Part shown: one piece after another, positions 7,911 to 15,838 of the stretch | How positions within the stretch are numbered: position 1 is the first letter of the stretch | Layout: each line of letters starts with the position of its first letter | Assembly: GCA_002482845.1 (NCBI GenBank) | Contig: DLGT01000090.1 | Span: 37,193-61,328, forward strand | Length of the DNA stretch: 24,136 nt | Origin: Saprospiraceae bacterium UBA7687 | GTDB taxonomy: Bacteria; Bacteroidota; Bacteroidia; Chitinophagales; Saprospiraceae | Direction: 5' to 3' | Made by a program: the position numbers and the translations under genes | Notes under the pieces: generated by a model | What the model was told of the DNA's origin: nothing | The model's input: only the letters and a program-made list of their open reading frames with translations | Database searches by the model: none

Positions 7911-8194
7911 CAACCACGTTGTGGTTGTGATCCTTTGGTGTAGTTGGGACACTGCATTTCATACAGAGTTATTGATATTTAATCCCTTCAGGATTAAGGT
8001 GGTATTGCCTTTAGGTTTTACTGCATTTCATCTAGAGTTATTGTCCCTGCATTTTATGCAGAGTTATTAATATTTAATCCCTTCGGGATTTTGGCAAATT
8101 TATCAAACCTGAAAGGCTTAAATATGAATAACTACAGGTGAATCCTGTAGTTTGATGACCACTGTACATAAAACCAACCCTAAAGATGTTGAAC
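7911..8194. repeat. REP cluster downstream of the RAYT remnant, with degenerate copy 3
   Basis: It starts eight bases after the transposase stop codon with CAACCAC-GTT-GTGGTTG (7911-7927). Then come CTGCATTTCAT...GAGTTATT-type units (7951-7972, 8020-8042, 8048-8069; the last contains the stem CTGCAT-TTT-ATGCAG), TTTAATCCCTTCAGGATT (7978-7995) and TTTAATCCCTTCGGGATT (8073-8090). A diverged version of the 111-bp repeat follows (8091-8194: AACCTGAAAGGCTT, the stem CTACAGG-TGAAT-CCTGTAG at 8132-8150, and CAACCCTAAAGATGTTG). No gene is visible here. Confidence 0.75.
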
Positions 8195-8281
8195 CCCAAC
8201 GCTCTTACTATATCCTTTCATCCTTCCAATATCCTTTAAGTGACAAATTGATATTTTCCCTATCCCTATCCACCAAATTAT

Positions 8282-8302
8282 GTTAAAGTTCAAAACTTTA
8301 AC
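8282..8302. promoter_or_regulatory. 8-bp inverted repeat upstream of the 247-aa gene
   Basis: GTTAAAGT-TCAAA-ACTTTAAC is a perfect 8-bp stem with a 5-base loop, followed by CTTTTCC and lying 75 bases upstream of the ATG at 8378. It could be an operator in the 5' region or a weak terminator closing off the REP island; the sequence alone does not decide. Confidence 0.45.
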
Positions 8303-8377
8303 TTTTCCATAATAAATACAAAGTCGATTTTGCTCGTTCATCAGATATTATTAATTTTTTTAAATACATATTTATCT

Positions 8378-9121
8378 ATGGGGTCAAAAGCTGAGACCGG
8401 GCACATTAAAAATCTTGCCCACTTTGAAGACTTGATATCTTACTGTCAGTCTTATGGATCGGATTACAATCCGAGTAATTCACAACTTACTGTTGCACAG
8501 CTACAGGCTACCTATGCCGCTGCGCAAACTGCACTGTCCACCTTCAAAACTCAGAAAACGAGTTTTGACAATGCCATTAATGATCGTCGCGATGCTTTCG
8601 TTGACATCAAACCGCTATCTACACGAATCATCAATGCATTGATTGCATCTGGTGCTTCCAAGTTGACCATTGATGACGCCAAAGGTGTCAACAAAAAAGT
8701 ACAAGGTATGTCTTCCAAAAAGAATACCAAAGACACTGAAGAGACCGCCGATACGATGACTCCGAGAAGTATCTCAACATCACAACAATCCTACGACAGG
8801 ATGAAGGATCACTTAGCAAATATGATCCCCATTCTAGAGCAAGCAAGTCACTACGATCCGAATGAAAATGATCTAAAAGTACCTCAGTTAAAAACACGTG
8901 TAAACGAACTAGAAAGCTCCAAAACTGCTTGGGTTGATGCACACACTATTTACAGCAATGCTATCAGAGAGCGAAATAATGTCTTATATCATCCTGATAA
9001 TGGATTAACCGCAATAGCCATGAAAGTCAAAACTTATGTCAAAAGTATCTATGGCAGCCGTAGCCATCAGTTCAAGCAAGTAAGAATGTTGGCTTTCAAG
9101 TCACAAAAAAGTGAACTATAA
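8378..9121 (+). CDS. Helical protein with internal duplication, unknown function (247 aa)
   Basis: The start is ATG 8378 (MGSKAETGHIKNLAHFEDLI). The frame is open further upstream to a TTG, but that part looks non-coding. The protein is soluble and almost wholly helical, with many Ala, Lys, Asp and Ser residues. Two halves align: YNPSNSQLTVAQL (30-42) followed by a helix and AINDRRDAF; and YDPNENDLKVPQL (159-171) followed by a helix and AIRERNNVL. The halves are joined by a charged, Ser/Thr-rich linker (about 110-135). The C-terminus is basic (SRSHQFKQVRMLAFKSQKSEL). I recognise it only as a conserved Bacteroidota hypothetical type; a structural or coiled-coil-like role is inference. It stands alone between the REP island and a strong terminator. 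Confidence 0.8.
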   Translation: MGSKAETGHIKNLAHFEDLISYCQSYGSDYNPSNSQLTVAQLQATYAAAQTALSTFKTQKTSFDNAINDRRDAFVDIKPLSTRIINALIASGASKLTIDDAKGVNKKVQGMSSKKNTKDTEETADTMTPRSISTSQQSYDRMKDHLANMIPILEQASHYDPNENDLKVPQLKTRVNELESSKTAWVDAHTIYSNAIRERNNVLYHPDNGLTAIAMKVKTYVKSIYGSRSHQFKQVRMLAFKSQKSEL

Positions 9122-9134
9122 TCCTTAATGTCCT

Positions 9135-9198
9135 AGGCCCGATGTATATGAACTAATGGTTTTATGACCATTGGGTTTATTTATATTCGGGCCTTTTT
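9135..9198 (+). terminator. Rho-independent terminator of the 247-aa gene
   Basis: AGGCCCGA (9135-9142) pairs with TCGGGCCT (9187-9194), followed by TTTTT. A nested hairpin AATGGT-TTTATG-ACCATT lies inside the loop. It begins 13 bases after the stop codon of the upstream gene. Confidence 0.85.
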
Positions 9199-9595
9199 AA
9201 ACTATTATGCCAATTCAAAACATCATATATAATTCCAAATTATAACCAACGCCCTAACCAATGAAACCACTTAAAACTAATTTCCCAGTTTTATATAACA
9301 AAAGTTATATTTCCTACATCTTAATAATGACATAATTTTGTCCTTATCATAATTGAAACAAAGTCAAATGGTCGAAAGGGATACAGAATCGACTGGGGAG
9401 CACTTTGAAAAGGTATCAGCCTTCCCTGTGGTCAGCTTAATGGTCTAAAGGGTTATATTTTAAAGAATACCAAGGGTTTTAAAAAGTGATGATAAAGCAG
9501 CTATTCTAAACTAGGATTCAAATTATTAGTAAGATACATTCAATATATACAGAAAAAAAACTACAATATTATCCCTCTCCTTCATTTTAAAACCA
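9199..9595. other. Gene-poor stretch with a G-richer segment and a direct repeat
   Basis: No convincing gene lies between the terminator and the 1424-residue gene. Bases 9360-9480 are richer in G than their surroundings and contain ATGGTCGAAAGGG (9368) and ATGGTCTAAAGGG (9440), a direct repeat with one mismatch. The first copy opens a 26-codon reading frame (9368-9448) that I do not call as a gene. The rest is AT-rich and featureless apart from the possible -7 element at 9596. Confidence 0.5.
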
Positions 9596-9603
9596 TATAT
9601 TTG
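9596..9603 (+). promoter_or_regulatory. Possible Bacteroidota -7 element
   Basis: TATATTTG matches the TAnnTTTG -7 consensus of Bacteroidota. It is 127 bases upstream of the start codon at 9731. No clear TTG -33 element is seen at the right spacing, so this is weak. Confidence 0.25.
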
Positions 9604-9730
9604 CCTATGTTACAATATTAAAACACAATATCCTTTGCTGAAGATATGATTTAAATAACTTTCCCAACCATAAACCTGTGCATTAAAAATATTCAAAAAT
9701 TATCGTTGTGATGTAAAACCAATACACGTT

Positions 9731-12700
9731 ATGAATACATTAAAAAATACAACATCATTTGCTTTCATGATAAATTTCATTGCTGTTGCGGTCTGTATTT
9801 TTAATGGTTGGAGTAGTCATAAAGATGTAGTTTTACAAAAGTGTCGGGATAAATTTGTAGAAACTAAAACGAGTTTTTTAGGAGAGAAAAACGAATGCTT
9901 GGACGAAAATCCAAAAATAGAAATAATAGGACCATCAACAAATGTAGAAGACAATCTCATTAGAGATACGACCAAATTGCATGATAAAAAGTTATTATCA
10001 GATTCAAAACCTACACAAATCATTCAAAAGAAAAGTAAGAATGATAGTTTTTTTCAATCTCGCAACACCGACTATTATTGTGATGATAAATGTTACAAAA
10101 TTTCAAAACTAAAACCAAGGCCTTTTGCAATTGATAGTTTGCGTCAATCAATCGACACCGTTGAATATGCACCAATACTTTCATTAGACATTGATGGTGA
10201 CTGTGTACCTGAGATCATGATCAGTGAAGGAAGAAAAACTACTCTTTTTTATTTTTATAATAATTCTATCCTTTTTATTGACTCGCAAACTGGAAAAACA
10301 AAGAAAAAACTAAATACTATAAATTTTGTACATCTACCATGCGCTTATGTGGGTGGAGACATTGATAATGATGGTATTCCAGAAATAATTATCGTTTCAG
10401 ATAGTAATCAAAATCCACCAGATTTACTAAATAGGTTAATTTGTTATAATTTGGATGGAACTATAAAATGGGTCTCAGATACTACAGCCCATTCTTCTTT
10501 TTTTAATTTTGGTGGTACTTTGAGTTTAGCAGATTTTAATCAGGATGGTATTCCTGAAGTATTTTATGCAAATAAAATTTTCAATGCGCAAACAGGTGTT
10601 CTTTTGGCTGATGGAGGCAATTTTGGTCGTGGATTGTCATTAAATTATGCTTCTATAACAATTGCAGGTGATTTTAATGGATATGGAAATTTAGAATTAG
10701 CTGCTGGCAATACGGTGTACACTGTAGATATTGTAAACACAAATGGCTTAAGTGGAAATACGATGACACCATACCAACTAACGAATGGTTTCTCTGATGG
10801 TTATACATCCATAGCTGATATAGATGAAGATGGTATCTTAGATATTATTGTAACTCGACCCGAAAGCAATAATAGAATCGGGTTTTACATTTATAACTTC
10901 CTAAATAATGTCCCAAAAGTATTTGCAAGTGTTACCTTTCAATATGATGATAATAGTTCATATCCTGTTAGTCCTGCACATGTTTATGACCTAGCTAGTA
11001 CTGGAGAAAAATCTATTCTAATAGGAGTTGATTCAAAAATTTTGTGTTTCAAGTTTGACAAGAGCACTTCATCCCTAAACAAAACTTGGGAAGTTAATGC
11101 GGTGAATCACTTTTATAACAATGTTGCAAATGCATTTGATTTCAATAACGATGGTTTAATGGAAATTTTTGTCAATAGGTATAATCGAACAATTATCTAT
11201 AATGAAATCGATGGAAACATGACTCCTATAGATTCCATAAAATGTGAAAATTTTGGAAACTTTAGGATCATCGGAAATAAAAGTCAATCATTAATTTGTC
11301 TTTCTTGTGTGGAAAAAATCCATTGGGTAGGAAATATTGGATATTTTGTATCAAAATTAGCTATTTATGGTCCACCATCTGGAGAAATATGGGCGCCAGC
11401 TCGGAAAATATGGAACCAATATGCATACAATCCGCTCTTCATCAATGATGATGGCACAGTACCACAATTTATGGAAAATCCTGCCACCTTCAAAAATGGA
11501 AAATATAACAATTTTATGTTGCAAGAATCGCTCATTGATGAAGATGGCAACGTAGCACTAGAAGCAGCATCCCTTTCGGCAGAAATACATTGTGTGGACT
11601 TTGATGTGAATACACAAAAATATAATGTTCATTTTAGTATCAATAACAAAGCTGATGCCTCTGCTTCAGCACTAAAAGGTCTACCCGTAGCTTTTTATAA
11701 TGGCAATCCTGAAGCAGGCGGATCGCTAGTGGGCGTTTATAATACAACTACTGATCTACTGGCTGGTGATACCATATCAGGTCTCTCCTACTCTTTTGGA
11801 TCTAGTGATTTGACTTCAATTTTTATGATCATAAATACCGATCAATTCCCAATCACAGTAGCTGATTCATCTAATTACCTCATCGACGAATGTGACTATA
11901 CCGACAATGTATTTATTGCAATGGCACCCAAGATCACTAGGACAACAGAAGAGATTTGTGAAGGAGACAGTTTTACATTTTATAACGAAACGCTCGTATC
12001 ATCTGGCACATATTATCATGAGGTATCGGATAAAACTGGCTGTGATAGTTTGATTGTAGCACTCGAACTAAATGTCAGCAATGTCAAAACAGAAAGTTTA
12101 ACCACCTCAGTATGTGACTCCTATGATTGGAATGGACAAACTTATACAACCGATGGCGTTTACACTCATCAAACCCTAAGTGTCAATGGTTGTGACTCTA
12201 TCACTACCTTAAACCTCAATGTCTTTTCTTCAAACAATATCAGTCAAACCCAACAAAGTTGCGATAGCTACTTCTGGAATGGTCAAACATATACCAACAG
12301 TGGCATATATACATACAAAACTCAAAACATACACAATTGTGATTCCACCGTAACGCTTGACTTAAAAGTCTATCCGTCAGCAAAAACCGAACTCGTTCAA
12401 GCTGCATGTTACAACTACGAATGGAACGGACAAAATTATACTGAATCAGGTATTTACATTTACAAAACGCAGACTAGATATGGATGCGACAGTACAGTGA
12501 CACTCGATCTTACGATCAGCGACATTATCCGTACCCAACAAAATGTAACTGCCTGTGATAGTTACGATTGGAATGGGCAGACATATGATACAGAAGGAGC
12601 ATACACCTTTAATGGTCAGAGTATCAATGGTTGTGATTCTATTGCTACACTTCAACTCATCATTCATCCATCTACAGCATCTACAATAACACATACTGCC

Positions 12701-14005
12701 TGTGACTCATTCTTATGGAAAAACATGACTTATGATGAATCAGGTCTTTATGTGTATCCTACTCAAAATATCTTTGGATGTGACAGTCTAGTTTCTTTAG
12801 CATTGACCATACATAAAACATCGACCTCAATATCGGAGATCAATGCTTGCAAAGAATACAGTTGGAATGGTCAATCTTATGACATTAGTGGAACTTACGT
12901 ATATCAAACATCCAACGCCAAAGGCTGTGATAGTTTGGCTACGTTACAACTTAATATTTATCAACCTGATGAGATAATAACCCAACAAACAGCTTGTGAC
13001 TCTTACCAATGGAATGATCAAACATTTACCGAAAGTGGCATGTATGCCCATCAAACTCAAAACATCTATGGATGCGACTCACTTACCACACTTCTTCTGA
13101 CTGTTCATCCTTCTAATGCCTTAAGTTTTAATCTGACAGCATGTGACAGTCTTAATTTTTTAGACCAAACATTAACGACTAGCGGCAGTTATATTTTTGG
13201 CTTACAAAATCAATATGGATGTGACTCTACCATCACTTTGAATCTGACCATTTCTGGTAATAAATCAAATTCCCTTCAGGCGGCATGTCAGCAATATCTT
13301 TGGCCTATCAATGGCAAAACTTACACATCTTCAGGCACTTATACAGAACGATACACGAATGCTTTAGGATGTGACTCTACCTATACACTAGAACTTGTCA
13401 TTCATCCTGAGTACGCATTCTTCACCGATGCAGAAGCTTGTGCGCAGTTTGTATGGCCTTTGACACAGCAACGATATACACAAACCGGCACATACAAGTT
13501 GCCACTAAAGACGGCCGAAGGATGTGACTCTATCTTTACTTTGGACTTAGTGATTCATCCTGAATTTGAATTTCGAGATACCGTAATTGCGACTGAACCA
13601 TATTATTGGTCTATCAATAATCAAACCTACGATTCTACAGGTATATACGCTGAAACATTTAGATCTGAAATATCGTGCGATTCTATTCATTATTTACATC
13701 TCACCATCAATGACAATTCAGAGGTATTTTTTCCAAATATCATTTCTCCAATAGGTATCAATGCATTCTTTACAGGTTATAGCAATAACGTTTCCATACA
13801 AATCACTTCTCTTGCCATTTATGACAGATGGGGCAATGTAATATTTGCAAAAGAAAACTTTTCAGCCAATGTTCCTGAACTAGGATGGGACGGTAAATAT
13901 AATGGAAAAGAAGTGGTGCAAGGTGTTTATATATGGAAAGCAGTAGTAAAACTTAAAGATGGTAGTTTACGGACCCATGTAGGCGATGTCATGGTCATGA
14001 AGTGA
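9731..14005 (+). CDS. Large secreted FG-GAP / Cys-repeat protein with T9SS type B sorting domain
   Basis: 1424 residues. The N-terminus has a hydrophobic segment (about 10-28, SFAFMINFIAVAVCIFNGWS) acting as signal peptide. FG-GAP/VCBS-like Ca-binding loops occur at about 152 (DIDGDCVPEI), 210 (DIDNDGIPEI), 266 (DFNQDGIPEV), 362 (DIDEDGILDI) and 470 (DFNNDGLMEI). Residues about 545-740 include ARKIWNQYAYNP, a segment recurrent in such proteins, and a CARDB/Ig-like part. Twelve repeats of about 49 residues follow (about 741-1327; DNA 11953-13710). Their core is CDSYxWNGQTYxxSGxY...GCDSxxTLxL, so most carry two Cys. The C-terminus from about 1335 is a gliding-motility-associated CHU_C/type B domain (LAIYDRWGNVIF, GWDGKYNGKEVVQGVYIWKA, GDVMVMK). 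It is probably a surface adhesin or matrix protein exported by T9SS; the ligand is unknown. It converges on the FG-GAP gene at 14105. Confidence 0.92.
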   Translation: MNTLKNTTSFAFMINFIAVAVCIFNGWSSHKDVVLQKCRDKFVETKTSFLGEKNECLDENPKIEIIGPSTNVEDNLIRDTTKLHDKKLLSDSKPTQIIQKKSKNDSFFQSRNTDYYCDDKCYKISKLKPRPFAIDSLRQSIDTVEYAPILSLDIDGDCVPEIMISEGRKTTLFYFYNNSILFIDSQTGKTKKKLNTINFVHLPCAYVGGDIDNDGIPEIIIVSDSNQNPPDLLNRLICYNLDGTIKWVSDTTAHSSFFNFGGTLSLADFNQDGIPEVFYANKIFNAQTGVLLADGGNFGRGLSLNYASITIAGDFNGYGNLELAAGNTVYTVDIVNTNGLSGNTMTPYQLTNGFSDGYTSIADIDEDGILDIIVTRPESNNRIGFYIYNFLNNVPKVFASVTFQYDDNSSYPVSPAHVYDLASTGEKSILIGVDSKILCFKFDKSTSSLNKTWEVNAVNHFYNNVANAFDFNNDGLMEIFVNRYNRTIIYNEIDGNMTPIDSIKCENFGNFRIIGNKSQSLICLSCVEKIHWVGNIGYFVSKLAIYGPPSGEIWAPARKIWNQYAYNPLFINDDGTVPQFMENPATFKNGKYNNFMLQESLIDEDGNVALEAASLSAEIHCVDFDVNTQKYNVHFSINNKADASASALKGLPVAFYNGNPEAGGSLVGVYNTTTDLLAGDTISGLSYSFGSSDLTSIFMIINTDQFPITVADSSNYLIDECDYTDNVFIAMAPKITRTTEEICEGDSFTFYNETLVSSGTYYHEVSDKTGCDSLIVALELNVSNVKTESLTTSVCDSYDWNGQTYTTDGVYTHQTLSVNGCDSITTLNLNVFSSNNISQTQQSCDSYFWNGQTYTNSGIYTYKTQNIHNCDSTVTLDLKVYPSAKTELVQAACYNYEWNGQNYTESGIYIYKTQTRYGCDSTVTLDLTISDIIRTQQNVTACDSYDWNGQTYDTEGAYTFNGQSINGCDSIATLQLIIHPSTASTITHTACDSFLWKNMTYDESGLYVYPTQNIFGCDSLVSLALTIHKTSTSISEINACKEYSWNGQSYDISGTYVYQTSNAKGCDSLATLQLNIYQPDEIITQQTACDSYQWNDQTFTESGMYAHQTQNIYGCDSLTTLLLTVHPSNALSFNLTACDSLNFLDQTLTTSGSYIFGLQNQYGCDSTITLNLTISGNKSNSLQAACQQYLWPINGKTYTSSGTYTERYTNALGCDSTYTLELVIHPEYAFFTDAEACAQFVWPLTQQRYTQTGTYKLPLKTAEGCDSIFTLDLVIHPEFEFRDTVIATEPYYWSINNQTYDSTGIYAETFRSEISCDSIHYLHLTINDNSEVFFPNIISPIGINAFFTGYSNNVSIQITSLAIYDRWGNVIFAKENFSANVPELGWDGKYNGKEVVQGVYIWKAVVKLKDGSLRTHVGDVMVMK
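11953..13710 (+). repeat. Twelve tandem ~147-bp coding repeats (CDSYxWNGQTY type)
   Basis: A tandem array within the 1424-residue gene; units are about 49 codons. Units 2-8 are most alike (C-D-S-Y-x-W-N-G-Q-T-Y). Unit 1 is divergent (CEGDSFTFYNETLVSSGTYY), unit 9 lacks the Trp, units 10-12 carry WPINGKTY-like insertions, and unit 12 has lost the first Cys (TEPYYW). Every unit keeps the second CDS motif. Confidence 0.9.
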
Positions 14006-14035
14006 TATAATCTATGTTCTAGCTGATAACCCAAA

Positions 14036-14076
14036 CATAAATGCCATACAACGTATATTGTTATATGGCATTTATG
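14036..14076. terminator. Bidirectional hairpin terminator between convergent genes
   Basis: CATAAATGCCATA (14036-14048) and TATGGCATTTATG (14064-14076) form a perfect 13-bp stem with a 15-base loop. It lies 31 bases after the plus-strand stop at 14005 and 29 bases before the end of the minus-strand gene, so it probably serves both. The flanks are AT-rich but without a long T run. Confidence 0.75.
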
Positions 14077-14104
14077 TATTTGTTAGTAGATAATATCTAG
14101 CTAT

Positions 14105-15514
14105 CTACATCTTAACAAATGACTTAGTAACTTTACCAGAAGGTGTAAGTATTTGTAAGAAATAAAGTCCAGAATGCAAATTTGAAACATCTATATTCCA
14201 TCCCTTTTCTGAAATTATGCTTTTGGGCGTTTTATATTCTTTTATTACATTACCAACCATATCACAAATCATAATACTAGAACCAAATTCTGCACTGACT
14301 TTTACGGTAAGTAAATCAGATACTGGATTTGGTGATAAATGAAGGTCAAAGGCTGATTGATTATCAATAGTTGATGAAGTGCCAAATTTATTTTCTACCC
14401 ATATATTTCTTGTACCATGAAAAAAATCTTGGTCACCATCATTATCAAAATCCGCCATTAAAACTCTTTCCACAACAGTTTGAGCAGGAAAATTAGGGAT
14501 TTTAATCTCAGTATATATTAGATTATTCGGTTCTCCATTGGATATATATACAGATAACCCACTAGGGAATGATGAAAATGCACCAAGACCTACCACAAGA
14601 TCTAATACACCATCATTATTAATATCTAAGACATTAAATCCATCAAAATATTGCTGACTTTTAATTAAATTCTTTAATTCAAATTTATTGGTAGTTTGAA
14701 GATTGTTTACCCAAAGATCAATTTGATATTTCGTAAATTCAATCACCCCACTTGTTAAAACATCTAAATCCCCATCATCGTCGAAATCGACAACTTGAAT
14801 ATCACCAAATGAATGTTTTTCAGAAATAACAAATGGCGTAAAGCTTTGTCCTCCATTAAAATAAACCATCAGACCTTTTTTCACTGCAAATAATGATCCC
14901 GCAACAATATCTAACAATCCATCACTGTTAATATCAGCTATCTTTAGTACCTGTAAATTTGCTTCATCTGGAGCTGGTAAAATATAGTCTACATCATATT
15001 CTGAATAGGTATCATTTCTGTTATAATATACTTTGATTCTACCTGTCTGGTCACCAACTAATATATCAATTTTTCCATCTTTATCAAAATCTGCACCTAA
15101 TAATTGCGGGAAAGTCGTGGTAAATTCTATAGGCAATGATTCAATTTCAAATAAAAAGTTTCCCGGTGTACTATTGTTAACAATATAGATAATTTTGTTA
15201 TTCCTTGCAGCTAATATGTCCATGTCTCCATCGCCATCCTTATCGACAAGAGAGATTAAAGCACGGTATGAACTTGATGGGACAACACTTATTGATGCTA
15301 GATTAATAGGTAAAGTACCATCGTGATGATAAATATCAATCTTGTTTACAGCATTTGTCACAATATCTATATTACCATCACCATCCATGTCTGCTAATGC
15401 AGAATATCCTTGGCCACCCTCTAGAGCACTAAAATTGTATGTAATAAAATCTTGACTAAAAATAATATTTGTATAGAAAATGATAACAAATAATGAGAAT
15501 AAAAATTTTGTCAT
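14105..15514 (-). CDS. Secreted seven-FG-GAP (VCBS) repeat protein with T9SS type A sorting domain
   Basis: 469 residues. The Sec signal peptide MTKFLFSLFVIIFYTNIIFS is followed by QDF. Seven Ca-binding FG-GAP loops (DxDxDGxxD) sit at about 42-50, 91-99, 142-150, 194-202, 243-251, 297-305 and 355-363, e.g. DMDGDGNID, DKDGDGDMD, DFDDDGDLD and DFDNDGDQD. That number suits one complete seven-bladed beta-propeller. The C-terminal domain (about 391-469) opens LHLSPNPVSDLLTVKV and ends GLYFLQILTPSGKVTKSFVKM: the PNP motif, the GLYFLQI strand and a basic end are the marks of a type A T9SS signal. It is probably a secreted or surface-attached propeller protein; its partner is unknown. It is transcribed toward the 1424-residue FG-GAP gene, with a hairpin between them. 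Confidence 0.92.
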   Translation of the reverse strand: MTKFLFSLFVIIFYTNIIFSQDFITYNFSALEGGQGYSALADMDGDGNIDIVTNAVNKIDIYHHDGTLPINLASISVVPSSSYRALISLVDKDGDGDMDILAARNNKIIYIVNNSTPGNFLFEIESLPIEFTTTFPQLLGADFDKDGKIDILVGDQTGRIKVYYNRNDTYSEYDVDYILPAPDEANLQVLKIADINSDGLLDIVAGSLFAVKKGLMVYFNGGQSFTPFVISEKHSFGDIQVVDFDDDGDLDVLTSGVIEFTKYQIDLWVNNLQTTNKFELKNLIKSQQYFDGFNVLDINNDGVLDLVVGLGAFSSFPSGLSVYISNGEPNNLIYTEIKIPNFPAQTVVERVLMADFDNDGDQDFFHGTRNIWVENKFGTSSTIDNQSAFDLHLSPNPVSDLLTVKVSAEFGSSIMICDMVGNVIKEYKTPKSIISEKGWNIDVSNLHSGLYFLQILTPSGKVTKSFVKM

Positions 15515-15564
15515 GTTTTGTGTCTTTTAAAGAGATTATAATTGTTTGATAATAATTCTGCCCA

Positions 15565-15592
15565 CAAAAGTATAAAAATAAATTAACTCAAA
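15565..15592 (-). promoter_or_regulatory. Probable promoter of the 469-aa FG-GAP gene
   Basis: On the minus strand TACTTTTG (15572-15565) fits TAnnTTTG, with TTTG at 15592-15589 upstream. The 16-base spacing is a little shorter than the usual 19 or so. It lies about 50 bases ahead of the ATG at 15514. Confidence 0.4.
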
Positions 15593-15750
15593 GTACAAAA
15601 GTAAAGTTAACAAACTGTGTAAAATGAAATATAAAGGCATCACTTGGTTATTAGATCTTTACTTCTATAAATGAAACAGCGAAATGTTAGCTTCAAAAAA
15701 ATTGATTCTTTTTTATAAATGAAAAGGTAAAAACACAATCGTTTCTTTTG

Positions 15751-15758
15751 TACATTTG
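15751..15758 (+). promoter_or_regulatory. Possible -7 element for the lipoprotein/methyltransferase operon
   Basis: TACATTTG matches TAnnTTTG and lies 80 bases upstream of the chosen start at 15839. No -33 TTG is clear. The roughly 300-base gap at 15515-15814 holds only these two divergent promoter-like sites. Confidence 0.35.
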
Positions 15759-15838
15759 CTAGTAATCTTTGATTTCCGTATTTATATCCAAGATAATTTA
15801 TTTTTAATCAATACATGCTGACTGAATTTAAAATTATA

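Noticed and set aside
6799..8194. CRISPR-like repeated hairpins
   Set aside because: Repeats are unevenly spaced, of different kinds and surround a RAYT transposase; there are no regular spacers or cas genes.
12446..12694. 82-codon minus-strand Cys-rich frame
   Set aside because: Antisense shadow of the cysteine repeat array.
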